56,592 nt of DNA. Origin: Aeromonas taiwanensis. GTDB lineage: Bacteria > Pseudomonadota > Gammaproteobacteria > Enterobacterales > Aeromonadaceae. The translations under genes and the position numbers were made by a program. This document shows, piece by piece, positions 17,893-27,375 of this stretch (the stretch's first letter is position 1; each line of letters begins with the position of its first letter). The stretch lies in NCBI RefSeq assembly GCF_000820165.1, contig NZ_CDDD01000054.1, positions 1 to 56,592 of the forward strand, read 5' to 3'. The notes below the pieces were generated by a model. That model was not told where the DNA came from. It was given only the letters and a program-made list of their open reading frames with translations, and made no database searches.

Positions 17893-18759
17893 ATGAAATC
17901 ATTGTTCAGACGCTCGCCTCCCAGCCACCAGGTCGGACTCCTGCTGGCCAGCGATCGCATCCTGCTGGCCTGCCCGGGATCCGCGCCCGTGTTCACCAGT
18001 CGCGCCGTCAATGGTCCTCACGAATGGGCCAGGGCCACGACGGAGCTGTTCGCCCAGCACGGTCTGGCCAAGTCTAAGGTGCGGGTGGCCCTCGGGGCCA
18101 GCCTTTATCAGCAGATCCAGATCGACAAGCCCGCCGTGCCCGATGCCGAGATGGCGGGGGCCCTGCCCTGGGCCGTGAAGGACTTCGTCAACGAGCCTGT
18201 GCTGCAGCTCGCCATGGATTACGTGGATCTGCCGACTCCCCCCGCGGGCAGCCCGAGGATCAACGTGATCTGCGTGCCGAAGAGCCGGATCCAGCTGGTG
18301 GCGGACGCGGTCAACGGCGTGGCCACCCTGGACGCCATCGTCAGCGACGAGCTGGCCATGACGGCCCTCTACGAGGAGGATCAGACGGTGCGCATGCTGC
18401 TCTGGCAACCCAGGGGGCAGGAGCTGCAACTGCTGGTCTTCCACCGGGGCGGGCTCTGCTTCTCCCGCCAGTTGCGCGGCTTTGCCGCCCTCACCGGCCC
18501 CCGTGAGCCCGACATCGAACAGCTCGACGGGCTGGCGCTGGAGCTCCAGCGCTCCATCGACTACCTGGCCGGCCACCTCAAGCTGCCGGAGCCGGGCCAG
18601 CTGCAACTCGCCATCGCCTCTTCCGCCATCGGGCTGCTGGTCCGCCACCTGGAGCAGGCCTTCGGCTTCCCGGTCTCCGCCATGGCCAACAAGGCGGTCC
18701 TCGCGGGGGTTGAATACCTCTGCGCCTATGGCGCGGCCCTGGGCAGGAGCGAGCGATGA
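17893..18759 (+). CDS. mshI: MSHA biogenesis protein MshI (PilM-like)
   Basis: 288-aa cytoplasmic protein with an actin/FtsA-like fold expected from PilM homologues, the inner-membrane platform adaptor of the pilus machine. It lacks signal peptides and membrane segments. Start ATG at 17893; an in-frame GTG at 17881 is an alternative. First gene of the assembly operon; its stop overlaps the mshI2 start (ATGA). Confidence 0.88.
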   Translation: MKSLFRRSPPSHQVGLLLASDRILLACPGSAPVFTSRAVNGPHEWARATTELFAQHGLAKSKVRVALGASLYQQIQIDKPAVPDAEMAGALPWAVKDFVNEPVLQLAMDYVDLPTPPAGSPRINVICVPKSRIQLVADAVNGVATLDAIVSDELAMTALYEEDQTVRMLLWQPRGQELQLLVFHRGGLCFSRQLRGFAALTGPREPDIEQLDGLALELQRSIDYLAGHLKLPEPGQLQLAIASSAIGLLVRHLEQAFGFPVSAMANKAVLAGVEYLCAYGAALGRSER

Positions 18760-19349
18760 AGCATCATATCAACCTCTATGGGGCCGAATTCCGGCCAAGA
18801 CGCCTGTGGGCCAGCCTCCCCCAGATGAGCCTGGTCTGGGGGGGCGTTCTGCTGGTGCTGGCCGCGGTCACCCTGGCCTATGGCTGGCAACAGCGGGGCG
18901 TCGATCGCGATCTGGCCCGACTGCGGGCGCAGCTCGACGTGCAGCGCGGCGAGGCGGCACGCCTCGACGGCGAGCTGGCACGCCACCAGGCGGACGCCAG
19001 GTTGCAGCAGCAACTGGCCGACAAGCGGGAAGAACTGGGGGCCAAGCAGGCGCTGATGCAGCAGCTCGGCGACCTCTCCCTGCAAAAGTCCCGGGGGTAC
19101 GCTGGCGTGATGGCGGATCTGGCCCGCCTGCGGGATGCCCGTCTCTCCCTGCAGCGGATAGAGATAAGCGAGGGGCGGATCAACCTCTCCGGGGTGGCCG
19201 AACGCAGCCAGGATGTGCCCGCCTGGGTGAACCGCTTCAAGCAGACGCCCTCCCTGGCGGGCAAGGAGTTTGGCGAGCTCACCCTGAGCCGGGACAAGCA
19301 GGGCCAGCTGGCCTTCCAGCTCAGCGGCATAGCGCGGGAGACCCCTTGA
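18756..19349 (+). CDS. MSHA biogenesis protein, PilN-like (MshI2)
   Basis: 197 aa. Short cytoplasmic N-terminus (MKHHINLYGAEFRPRR), one membrane segment (about residues 26-46), then a long coiled coil and a small ferredoxin-like periplasmic domain, the PilN layout. It should heterodimerise with MshJ (PilO-like) in the alignment complex bridging the inner-membrane platform and the secretin. Overlaps mshI by 4 bp and mshJ by 1 bp. Assigned by position and topology more than by sequence. Confidence 0.82.
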   Translation: MKHHINLYGAEFRPRRLWASLPQMSLVWGGVLLVLAAVTLAYGWQQRGVDRDLARLRAQLDVQRGEAARLDGELARHQADARLQQQLADKREELGAKQALMQQLGDLSLQKSRGYAGVMADLARLRDARLSLQRIEISEGRINLSGVAERSQDVPAWVNRFKQTPSLAGKEFGELTLSRDKQGQLAFQLSGIARETP

Positions 19350-19996
19350 TGGAGATGAAGGCACAGTGGCAGGCATGGGCGACGCGGGTCGCCGCCCTCA
19401 GCCTGCGGGAGCGGGTCCTGATCCTGCTGACCGGGGTGATCCTGCTGGGCGCCGCCGGCGTCTATGGCTGGCTGGATGCTGCCGATATCCGCCTGAACCA
19501 GACACGGCAGGCGTTGACCGCCGCCGAGCGGGATCTGGAGATCCTGACCCTGGAGAACCAGGGCAAGCAGGCCCGGCTGGGGCGGGATCCCAACGCCCGC
19601 GCCCGTGAGCAGCTGGCCAGTGTGGAGGCCTCCCTGGCCCAGCTGGATGCCAGGCTGCAGGCCCAGACGGTGGATCTGATCCCGGCCCGGGAGATGCCGG
19701 CGGTGCTGGAGGCCCTGTTGTCTCGCTCCGCCAACCTGCATATGCTGGCGCTGACCACCCTCAAACCCGAGCCGCTGATGGCCGGGCAGCAGAAGGCCAA
19801 CCTGTTCCGGCACGGGATCCGGCTTCAGCTGGAGGGGGGCTATTTCGACGTCTACCAGTACCTCAAGGCGCTGGAGGCCCTGCCTCGCCACTTCTACTGG
19901 AAGGGCTTCGACTACAGGGTGGTCGAGCACCCCAGGGCGGTGGTGGAGATGGAGATCTACACCCTCAGCACCAGCAAGGAGTTTATCCGTGGTTAA
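19349..19996 (+). CDS. mshJ: MSHA biogenesis protein MshJ (PilO-like)
   Basis: 215 aa. One N-terminal membrane segment (about residues 24-43), a coiled coil (about 48-110) and a periplasmic globular domain: PilO/GspM-type alignment protein. The ATG at 19349 overlaps the previous stop (TGATG); the reading frame is open far upstream but only as a shadow of mshI2. Partner of the PilN-like protein and of MshK. Confidence 0.85.
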   Translation: MEMKAQWQAWATRVAALSLRERVLILLTGVILLGAAGVYGWLDAADIRLNQTRQALTAAERDLEILTLENQGKQARLGRDPNARAREQLASVEASLAQLDARLQAQTVDLIPAREMPAVLEALLSRSANLHMLALTTLKPEPLMAGQQKANLFRHGIRLQLEGGYFDVYQYLKALEALPRHFYWKGFDYRVVEHPRAVVEMEIYTLSTSKEFIRG

Positions 19997-20354
19997 GTGG
20001 CGTATCGGCGGGACGGGATCCCGCGTCCTCGCGCTCTCGTCCTGCCGCTGGCTGGCCCTGTGGGGCTGCCTGCTGGGATCGCTGGCCCAGGCCGAGGTGT
20101 TGCAGGATCCCACCACCCCCCTGGCCGGTTCGGTGCCGGCGGCGAACGCGACCAGGGAGGCCGGCCTGCCCCGTCTGCAGAGCGTCATCCTGGGCAACGG
20201 GCCTGCCCTGGCGGTGCTGAACGGCCAGAGCTACCGGGTGGGCCAGCAGGTCCACGGGTTCCGGCTGGTGGGCATCAGCGCCGACAGCGTGGTGCTGGAG
20301 AAGGCGGGCAAGCGCCAGACACTGACCCTGTTTGGCAGCAAGATCCGGATGTGA
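19989..20354 (+). CDS. mshK: MSHA biogenesis protein MshK (PilP-like)
   Basis: 121-aa exported protein: GTG start overlapping mshJ by 8 bp, hydrophobic signal (residues 19-35) ending in AQA, then a proline-containing linker and a small beta domain (LQSVILGNGPALAVLNGQSYRVGQ ... LEKAGKRQTLTLF) of the PilP/GspC homology-region type. It probably links the PilN/PilO-like proteins to the secretin MshL. Confidence 0.82.
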   Translation: MVKWRIGGTGSRVLALSSCRWLALWGCLLGSLAQAEVLQDPTTPLAGSVPAANATREAGLPRLQSVILGNGPALAVLNGQSYRVGQQVHGFRLVGISADSVVLEKAGKRQTLTLFGSKIRM

Positions 20355-20424
20355 AGTGGTTGCCGCGCGGGATGCTGCGGGCCAGATGTGTCGAGTTTCA
20401 TTGCGAGTCAGGTGCACGAATAAC

Positions 20425-22113
20425 ATGAAAAAACACCATTTTTGTCTGCTTCCCCTCGCACTGGCGGTGGCGGGTTGCACTACCTATCGTCATCCCGAGC
20501 CGGTACAGGCCAAGGATGCGATCAAGCAGGCCATGAGCGAGCAGACCCCGACCGCCCCGCTGACCACCCTGCCTCCTTCGGTGCAGAGCGAACTGCTGCA
20601 GCTCAACCGTCCCCAGCAGCCCTTGAGCGTGCCCGAGAAGCGGATGCGCATCGCGGCCCACGACGTGGATGCGGTGGAATTTTTCGGCTCCCTGTTCAAG
20701 GGCTCCCGCTACAGCGTCGCCGTCCACCCCGGGGTGGCGGGCGTCATCTCGGTGGAATTGAAAGACGTGACCCTGCAGGAGGCGCTGGCCACGGTGGGGG
20801 ACATGTACGGCTTCGACGTGCAGCGCAAGGGCAACGTCTTCCACGTCTATCCGGCGGGTCTGCGCACCGAGACCATCCCGGTCAACTACCTGATGATGGC
20901 CAGACGCGGCCTCTCCCGCACCTCGGTGAGCACCGGCGGGGTGACGGCCAACGACAACAATGACAACGGCAATAACAACAACTTCGACAACGGCCTGAAC
21001 AACAGCGGCAGCAACAACAACAACAACAGCAACAGCTTCGACAACGGCAACAACGGTAACGGCAACAGTAACGGCACCCGGATCGAGACGGACAGCAACA
21101 ACGACTACTGGACCGATCTGCGGGATGCCCTGCAGACCCTGATCGGCAGCGGCGAGGGGAGAGCCGTCATCACCAGCCCCCAGGCGGGTCTGGTCACGGT
21201 GCGCGCCTATCCGAAGGAGCTCAAGGCGGTGCGCGATTTCCTGGAGCAGTCCGGCGAACACCTCAAGCGCCAGGTGGTGCTGGAGGCACGGATCCTGGAA
21301 GTCTCCCTCAACGAGGGTTACGAACAGGGGGTGGACTGGAGCGGTCTTTCCGCGAGCTGGGACGGCGGCAAGGGCATCACGGGGGGCGGCTCCCTGCTCG
21401 ACAGCCCGATCGCCTCGACCCCCAACCAGATCTTCCGGGCGCTGGGGGGCGGTGCCGGCTTCACCATCTCCGACGGCAACTTCAATGTGGCGGTCAGCCT
21501 GCTCAAGACCCAGGGGGACGTGAACACCCTGTCGAGCCCGCGCGTCACCGCCACCAACAACCAGAAAGCGGTGATCAAGGTGGGGACGGACGAGTACTTC
21601 GTCACCAACGCCTCGACCACCACCACCACCTCGGGCAATTCGGCACCCATCGTCACCCCGAACGTGGAGCTGACCCCCTTCTTCTCGGGCATCGCCCTGG
21701 ACGTGACGCCGCAGATCGACGAGCAGGGCCGGGTGCTGCTGCACATCCACCCCTCCGTCATCGATACCGAGGAGCAGAGCAAGACCATCAACGTCGGCAC
21801 CACCGATCCCCTGGTGCTGCCGCTCGCCAAGAGCTCCATCCGCGAGTCGGATACGGTGGTGCAGGCCAACAACGGCGACATCGTGGTCATCGGCGGCCTG
21901 ATGAAGACCGACAAGCAGGAGATCGTCAGCAAGGTGCCCCTGCTCGGGGACATTCCCTGGGTCGGTGAGGCCTTCACCAACCGCCGCGAGAGCAACCGCA
22001 AGGTGGAGCTGGTGATCATGCTCAAGCCGACCGTGGTGGAGAAGGATACCTGGCAGCAGGAGCTGCAGCGCTCCTCCGAGCTGCTCGACAAGTGGTATCC
22101 GCCCAAGGGCTAA
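20425..22113 (+). CDS. mshL: MSHA secretin lipoprotein MshL
   Basis: 562-aa outer-membrane secretin that forms the pilus exit pore. Start at ATG 20425 gives a lipoprotein signal MKKHHFCLLPLALAVAGC with Cys18 as the acylation site; upstream in-frame starts would bury it. N-domains (about residues 70-165) precede an Asn-rich linker (about 175-220), then the secretin core with VVLEARILEVSLNEG and the C-terminal block VVIGGLMKTDKQE ... VPLLGDIPWVGEAF ... ELVIMLKPTVV. The poly-Asn/Ser/Gly insert is unusual but in frame. Confidence 0.94.
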   Translation: MKKHHFCLLPLALAVAGCTTYRHPEPVQAKDAIKQAMSEQTPTAPLTTLPPSVQSELLQLNRPQQPLSVPEKRMRIAAHDVDAVEFFGSLFKGSRYSVAVHPGVAGVISVELKDVTLQEALATVGDMYGFDVQRKGNVFHVYPAGLRTETIPVNYLMMARRGLSRTSVSTGGVTANDNNDNGNNNNFDNGLNNSGSNNNNNSNSFDNGNNGNGNSNGTRIETDSNNDYWTDLRDALQTLIGSGEGRAVITSPQAGLVTVRAYPKELKAVRDFLEQSGEHLKRQVVLEARILEVSLNEGYEQGVDWSGLSASWDGGKGITGGGSLLDSPIASTPNQIFRALGGGAGFTISDGNFNVAVSLLKTQGDVNTLSSPRVTATNNQKAVIKVGTDEYFVTNASTTTTTSGNSAPIVTPNVELTPFFSGIALDVTPQIDEQGRVLLHIHPSVIDTEEQSKTINVGTTDPLVLPLAKSSIRESDTVVQANNGDIVVIGGLMKTDKQEIVSKVPLLGDIPWVGEAFTNRRESNRKVELVIMLKPTVVEKDTWQQELQRSSELLDKWYPPKG

Positions 22114-22208
22114 GCCATGATGCGCCCCCCCATAGTGCCAGCACCATCTCGCCGGCCTGTTGCCGCAGCAGCCCCCCATTTTGGGGCTGACGGGAACGGG
22201 GAGGGAAC

Positions 22209-23099
22209 ATGTATCTGAACCACTTCGGCCTGCGGGAGGCCCCCTTCGGCCTGACCCCGAACACCGGCTTCTATTACGGCCTGCCTCCTCACGAGGAGGC
22301 GATGCAGGTGCTCAACTGGGCGCTGGGGCAGGGAGAGGGCTTCATCAAGGTGACCGGCGAGGTGGGTACCGGCAAGACGCTGCTCTGTCGCAAGCTGCTG
22401 AGCGAGCTGGGCTCGGAGGCGAACCCGGTGCGCCTGGCCTGGCTGCCCAACCCTCACCTCACCCCGGGGGAGCTGCGCACTGCCCTGGCCCTGGAGCTGG
22501 GATTGCCGCTGGCGGGGGAGAGCGAGCTGGATCTCACGGATCGCATCCACCGCCACCTCATCGCCCTGCACAGGCAGGGAAGCCGGGTGGTGGTGCTCAT
22601 CGACGAGGCGCAGGCCCTGCCGGACGAGACCCTGGAGGCGATCCGGCTGTTTGGCAACCTGGAGACCGAATCCAGCAAGCTGCTGCAGATCGTGCTGTTC
22701 GGCCAGCCCGAGCTGGATAAGCGGCTCGGCAAACCCCATCTGCGCCAGCTGCGCCAGCGCATCGGCTTCTCCTACCGTTTGCGGCCGCTGCGGCTCGACG
22801 AGACCCGGGCCTATCTGGAATACCGGCTGCAGGTCTCGGGCTATCGCGGGGCCGCGCTGTTCGAGGGGCGGGCCCTGCGCCGGCTGTGGCGGGCTTCCCG
22901 CGGCATCCCCCGGCTCATCAACGTGCTGGCCCAGAAGTGCCTGATGCTGGCCTACGGCCGCGGGGTGCGCCGGGTCGACAGCGCCCTGGTGCGTCTCGCC
23001 ATCCGCGATACCGATGATGCCGGTGTGCGCAGCGTCTCCCGCTGGTGGCCCCTGTTGCTGTTGCTGGGGGCTGCCCTGGCCTATGGAGTCTGGTCATGA
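22209..23099 (+). CDS. mshM: MSHA biogenesis ATPase MshM (ExeA-like)
   Basis: 296-aa AAA ATPase of the ExeA/GspA type. The N-terminal YLNHFGLREAPFGLTPNTGFYY motif is typical; Walker A GEVGTGKT at residues 50-57, Walker B VVLIDEAQALP, and arginine-rich sensor region GIPRLINVLAQKCLMLAY. A single membrane segment closes the C-terminus. ExeA proteins help insert or assemble secretins through the peptidoglycan. Start after a gagggaac site; stop overlaps mshN (ATGA). Confidence 0.9.
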   Translation: MYLNHFGLREAPFGLTPNTGFYYGLPPHEEAMQVLNWALGQGEGFIKVTGEVGTGKTLLCRKLLSELGSEANPVRLAWLPNPHLTPGELRTALALELGLPLAGESELDLTDRIHRHLIALHRQGSRVVVLIDEAQALPDETLEAIRLFGNLETESSKLLQIVLFGQPELDKRLGKPHLRQLRQRIGFSYRLRPLRLDETRAYLEYRLQVSGYRGAALFEGRALRRLWRASRGIPRLINVLAQKCLMLAYGRGVRRVDSALVRLAIRDTDDAGVRSVSRWWPLLLLLGAALAYGVWS

Positions 23100-24298
23100 G
23101 CGTGATCAATCAGATGTTGAAGGATCTGGAGCGACGCCAGCCGGGCGCCGAGGAGAGCGCCGTCTACGTGGCGCCGGTGCGCCAGCAGGGCTGGTGGATG
23201 CTGGTGCTGACCCTGCTGTGCACCCTGGCCCTGGCGATCCTCGGCTGGCGAACCTGGATCTACTGGCAGCAGAGCCAGCGGGCCGCCCAGCCAACGGCGC
23301 GGGTCGAGCTCCGGGCCGTCGCATCTCCGGCCCAGGTGTCGTCTGCGGTTGTCGCTCCAATCGTCTCGTCCGCTCTCCCTGCGATGGTGAGCACGGCAGT
23401 GCCCAGCGCCTCTTCGGTGGGTGGGACGAGCGTACTGGCGGCGTCCCCCGCGAGGGCGTCGATCCCGGCCCAGATGCAGGCGCCTGTCGATGAGGCCCAG
23501 CCGGCGTCCGGGGCTCAGGCCGATGAGGATCAGGCCGATGAGGATCAGGCGGATGAGAACCAGGTAGACGAGGTGCCGGTGGACGAGGCGATCCCGAGCG
23601 ACGAGGAGTTGCAACCGGATCTCTATGCCGAGCTGGCCGCGGAGCAGGAGGCACAGGAGGCGGCGCCGGCCGTCCCGGCCCCGCGCAAACCCGGGATCCT
23701 GAAGATCGAGACGGTGGAACTCTCTCCCTCCGAGCTGGCCGCCCTGGCGGAGCGCAAGGCGACCACCGCCATGGCCAAGGGACAGATGCAGGAGGCCCAG
23801 GACAACTACTACGAGGTGCTGGCCCATGACCCCCACAATCAGGGCGCGCGCGAACAGCTGGCGGGCCTGCTCTACGGGGCGGGGCGGCTGGCGGAGGCTG
23901 CCCGGGTACTGGAGGAGGGGCTGAGCCTGGATCCGGCCCAGGCCGATCTGCGCCTGCTGCTGGCTCGGGTGGCCATCGCCGGTGGCGAGCGCCAGAAGGC
24001 GCTGGACTGGCTCACCGGCTATCGGCCCGAGCTGGCCACCAACCTCGACTACTACGCCACCTGGGCCGGGCTCGCCCAGGAGCTGGGCCAGTCCGGCCAG
24101 GCGTCCGAGCTGTACGTCAGGCTGCTGCGCCAGCAGCCGGATCAGGGGCGCTGGTGGCTGGGGCTCGGCGTGGCCGAGGACGGCCAGGGCCACCGCCAGC
24201 GGGCGCTGGATGCCTATCGCAACGCCCAGCTGCACGGCGAGCTGGGCGAGGCCTCGACCCAGTGGCTGGAGCAGCGCATCGCCCAGTTGAACCCCTAA
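23096..24298 (+). CDS. mshN: MSHA biogenesis protein MshN (TPR protein)
   Basis: 400 aa. Start MSVINQMLKDLERRQPG at 23096, overlapping mshM by 4 bp, then one membrane segment (about residues 36-56), a long Ala/Ser/Pro/acidic linker containing four 5-residue acidic repeats, and C-terminal tetratricopeptide repeats (about 215-395) such as GQMQEAQDNYYEVLAHDPHN. Probably a bitopic periplasmic scaffold of the pilus machine, resembling ExeB/GspB-type partners of ExeA. Confidence 0.87.
   Translation: MSVINQMLKDLERRQPGAEESAVYVAPVRQQGWWMLVLTLLCTLALAILGWRTWIYWQQSQRAAQPTARVELRAVASPAQVSSAVVAPIVSSALPAMVSTAVPSASSVGGTSVLAASPARASIPAQMQAPVDEAQPASGAQADEDQADEDQADENQVDEVPVDEAIPSDEELQPDLYAELAAEQEAQEAAPAVPAPRKPGILKIETVELSPSELAALAERKATTAMAKGQMQEAQDNYYEVLAHDPHNQGAREQLAGLLYGAGRLAEAARVLEEGLSLDPAQADLRLLLARVAIAGGERQKALDWLTGYRPELATNLDYYATWAGLAQELGQSGQASELYVRLLRQQPDQGRWWLGLGVAEDGQGHRQRALDAYRNAQLHGELGEASTQWLEQRIAQLNP
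23519..23578 (+). repeat. 15-bp acidic coding repeats in mshN
   Basis: Four 15-bp units coding ADEDQ, ADEDQ, ADENQ, VDEVP. The first two differ at no position and later ones diverge, as expected for slippage within a flexible linker. Confidence 0.9.
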
Positions 24299-24378
24299 GA
24301 ACCCGCCGTAACCCGGGGGCGGCCGGCACAGGTCGGGCGGCCCACGGGCGGGAGTGAAGCAACCGATTCGGAGTGTAA

Positions 24379-26091
24379 ATGGCACAACCCAGACTGAAGA
24401 TGCGCCTCGGCGACCTGCTGGTTCAGGAGCAGATCATCTCGGATGATCAGCTGCAGCTCGCCCTGCAGCAGCAGCGTCACACCGGCCGCAAGCTGGGCAC
24501 CACCCTCATCGATCTCGGCTTCATCAGCGAGGTGCAGCTGCTGACCTTCCTCGCCCGCCAGCTGGACGTGCCCTTCTTCGATCTCAACAACCTCACCATA
24601 GACGCCTCGGCCGTGACCCTGCTGCCCGAGGTGCAGGCGCGCCGCTACCGGGCGCTGGCGGTGAACCTCACCGACGACAAGGTGACGGTGGTGATGTCGG
24701 ATCCCGCGGATCTCAGCGCCCTCGACGCCATCGCGGCGCTGCTGAACCCGCGGGAGCTGGTGCTGGCGGTGGCCAGGGAAGGGCAGCTGCTGGAGTATTT
24801 CGACCGCCTCTACCGCCGCACCCGGGAGATAGAGAACTTCGCGGTGCAACTGCACGAGGAGCACCAGGAGACCGGCTTCGAGCTCGGCAACAGCGGCCTG
24901 AATACCGGTGCCGACGAGGGAGAGGCAACGGTGGCCAAGCTGCTGCGCTCCCTGTTCGAGGACGCGGTGCAGGTGGGGGCGTCGGATATCCACATCGAGC
25001 CGGACGAGAAGGTGCTGCGCATCCGCCAGCGGATAGACGGCGTGTTGCACGAGAACATACTGAGCGAGGTGCGCATCGCCCAGGCGCTGGTGCTGCGCCT
25101 CAAGCTGGTGGCGGGGCTCGACATCTCGGAGAAGCGACTGCCCCAGGATGGCCGCTTCAACATGAAGGTGCGCGGTCGCGACGTGGATGTGCGGATGTCC
25201 ACCATGCCGGTACAGTACGGCGAGTCCGTGGTGATGCGCCTGCTGGACCAGTCTTCCGGCATCCTCTCCCTGGTCGATACCGGCATGCCGCCGGCCATGC
25301 TGGCGCGCTTCCGCCGCCAGCTCAAGCGTCCCCACGGCATGATCCTGGTGACGGGTCCCACCGGCAGCGGCAAGACCACCACCCTCTATGGTGCGCTCTC
25401 CGAGCTCAACCAGGCGAGCCACAAGATCATCACGGTGGAAGATCCGGTGGAATACCGTCTGCCGCGGATCAACCAGGTACAGGTCAATCCCAAGATAGGG
25501 CTCACCTTCTCCCAGGTACTGCGCTCCACCCTGCGCCAGGATCCGGACATCCTGCTGGTGGGGGAGATGCGGGACAACGAGACGGTGGAGATCGGCCTGC
25601 GCGGCGCCATCACGGGCCACCTGGTGCTGACCACCCTGCACACCAATGACGCCGTCACCAGCGCCCTGCGCCTCATCGACATGGGGGCTCCAGGCTACCT
25701 GGTGGCGAGTGCGCTGCGGGCCGTGGTGGCCCAGCGCCTGGTGCGGCGGGTGTGTGAACACTGCGCCTGCGAGAGCGCGCCGGACGAGGGGCAGGCCACC
25801 TGGCTCGGCGCCCTCAGCGGCGAGGTGCCGGGCCAGCACGTCTATCGCAAGGGGCGCGGCTGCCAGAGCTGCAACTTCACCGGCTATGCGGGCCGGATCG
25901 GGGTGTATGAACTCCTGGAGCTGGATCAGCCCATGATGGACGCCCTGCGCCGCAACGATGCCGAAGGCTTCGCCCGGGCTGCGCGGGAGCACGCTCATTA
26001 CAGGCCCCTGGCCCTCACGGCGCTCGACTATGCCCGGGAGGGGATCACCTCGGTGGACGAGGTGCTCAGGCTGGCGGAGGATCTGGGGTAA
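24379..26091 (+). CDS. mshE: MSHA pilus extension ATPase MshE
   Basis: 570-aa GspE/PilB-type hexameric ATPase that powers pilus polymerisation at the inner membrane. The N-terminal MshEN domain has two c-di-GMP-binding motifs of the known RLG...L..Q type: RLGDLLVQEQIISDDQLQLA (from residue 7) and KLGTTLIDLGFISEVQLLTF (from about residue 37). Walker A GPTGSGKT at residues 326-333, Walker B LLVGEMRDNET, Asp and His boxes, and a tetracysteine zinc motif (CEHC ... GCQSC) are intact. In V. cholerae MshE is a proven c-di-GMP receptor; the same is expected here. Confidence 0.96.
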   Translation: MAQPRLKMRLGDLLVQEQIISDDQLQLALQQQRHTGRKLGTTLIDLGFISEVQLLTFLARQLDVPFFDLNNLTIDASAVTLLPEVQARRYRALAVNLTDDKVTVVMSDPADLSALDAIAALLNPRELVLAVAREGQLLEYFDRLYRRTREIENFAVQLHEEHQETGFELGNSGLNTGADEGEATVAKLLRSLFEDAVQVGASDIHIEPDEKVLRIRQRIDGVLHENILSEVRIAQALVLRLKLVAGLDISEKRLPQDGRFNMKVRGRDVDVRMSTMPVQYGESVVMRLLDQSSGILSLVDTGMPPAMLARFRRQLKRPHGMILVTGPTGSGKTTTLYGALSELNQASHKIITVEDPVEYRLPRINQVQVNPKIGLTFSQVLRSTLRQDPDILLVGEMRDNETVEIGLRGAITGHLVLTTLHTNDAVTSALRLIDMGAPGYLVASALRAVVAQRLVRRVCEHCACESAPDEGQATWLGALSGEVPGQHVYRKGRGCQSCNFTGYAGRIGVYELLELDQPMMDALRRNDAEGFARAAREHAHYRPLALTALDYAREGITSVDEVLRLAEDLG

Positions 26092-26150
26092 GTCATGACT
26101 CACACCCATCGCAGTGCATCACAGTGCCCCCCGGGCAATCGAGGTCGCCC

Positions 26151-27371
26151 ATGAGCCGCTTTGCCTACAAGGGGCGCGACAATCAGGGCCAGGCCGTCAG
26201 TGGCGTGGTGGAGGCGGCCAGCGAGCTGGCGGCCGCCGAGCAGCTGATGCGCCGGGGGGTGATGCCCACCGAGCTGAAGGCCAGCCAGGCGAAAGCGGCG
26301 TCCATCGACTGGTCCCTGCTGCTGGAGGGGGGCGTCAAGCTGGAGGAGCTGGTGGTGTTCAGCCGCCAGATGTATGCCCTGACCCGGGCAGGCATCCCCA
26401 TACTGCGCGCCATCGCCGGGCTGGAGGAGAGCGCCCACAGCAAGCCCCTCAAGCGGGCGCTCCACGCTCTGGGGGAGGATCTCGGCAACGGCCGGCCGCT
26501 GTCGAGCGCGATGCAGTCGCACCCCAGGGTGTTCAGCAACCTCTTCGTGGCCATCATCCACGTGGGGGAGAACACGGGCCAGCTGGAGGAGGCCTTCCTG
26601 CAGCTCGCCAACTATTTCGATCTGGAGCTGGAGACCCGCAAGCGGATCAAGACCGCCATGCGCTACCCCAGCTTCGTGATGATCGCCATCGGCGTGGCCA
26701 TGGTGATCCTCAACATCATGGTGATCCCGGTCTTTGCCAACATGTTCGCCAAGTTTGGCGTCGAGCTGCCGCTGGCAACCCGGATCCTGCTCGCCACCTC
26801 CCACTTCTTCGTCCACTACTGGTGGCTGCTGCTGGCCATTCTGGTGGGGGCGGTCGTCGGCTGGCGCCGCTGGATTGCCACGCCCAGGGGCAAGCTGGCC
26901 TGGCACCGCTGGCAGCTCCGGTTGCCCATCGTCGGCTCCATCATAGAGCGCTCCCTGCTGGCCCGCTTCGCCCGCAGCTTCTCCATGATGCTCAAGGCCG
27001 GGGTGCCGCTGAACACGGCGCTCACCCTGGTGGCCGATGCGGTGGACAATGCGTATATGGCGGGGCGGATCCGCGACATGCGGGGCGGCATCGAACGGGG
27101 GGAGAGTCTGCTGCGCACCGCCGGGGCCAGCGGCCTGTTCACCCCCCTGGTGATGCAGATGATCGCCGTGGGGGAGGAGACGGGCCAGGTGGACGAGCTG
27201 CTGCACGAGGCGGCCGAGTTTTACGAGCGGGAGGTGGACTATGACCTCAAGAGTCTCACCGCCCGCATCGAACCCATCCTGATCGGCATCGTCGCCGTCA
27301 TGGTCCTGGTCCTGGCCCTGGGGATCTTTACCCCCATGTGGGACATGATGAGGGCGGTGCGAGGACAGTAA
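26151..27371 (+). CDS. mshG: MSHA inner-membrane platform protein MshG (PilC/GspF-like)
   Basis: 406-aa polytopic protein with two GspF domains (about residues 70-190 and 272-395) and three membrane segments (about 170-195, 220-240 and 376-398). Motifs such as FSRQMYALTRAGIPILRA and FARSFSMMLKAGVPLNTAL mark the repeats. It couples MshE rotation to pilin addition. The ATG at 26151 after gaggt is preferred to an in-frame GTG at 26124. Confidence 0.94.
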   Translation: MSRFAYKGRDNQGQAVSGVVEAASELAAAEQLMRRGVMPTELKASQAKAASIDWSLLLEGGVKLEELVVFSRQMYALTRAGIPILRAIAGLEESAHSKPLKRALHALGEDLGNGRPLSSAMQSHPRVFSNLFVAIIHVGENTGQLEEAFLQLANYFDLELETRKRIKTAMRYPSFVMIAIGVAMVILNIMVIPVFANMFAKFGVELPLATRILLATSHFFVHYWWLLLAILVGAVVGWRRWIATPRGKLAWHRWQLRLPIVGSIIERSLLARFARSFSMMLKAGVPLNTALTLVADAVDNAYMAGRIRDMRGGIERGESLLRTAGASGLFTPLVMQMIAVGEETGQVDELLHEAAEFYEREVDYDLKSLTARIEPILIGIVAVMVLVLALGIFTPMWDMMRAVRGQ

Positions 27372-27375
27372 AGGG

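Noticed and set aside
21000..21090. Possible frameshift or sequencing error in the Asn-rich part of mshL
   Set aside because: The frame stays open and both flanking secretin domains are in the same frame.
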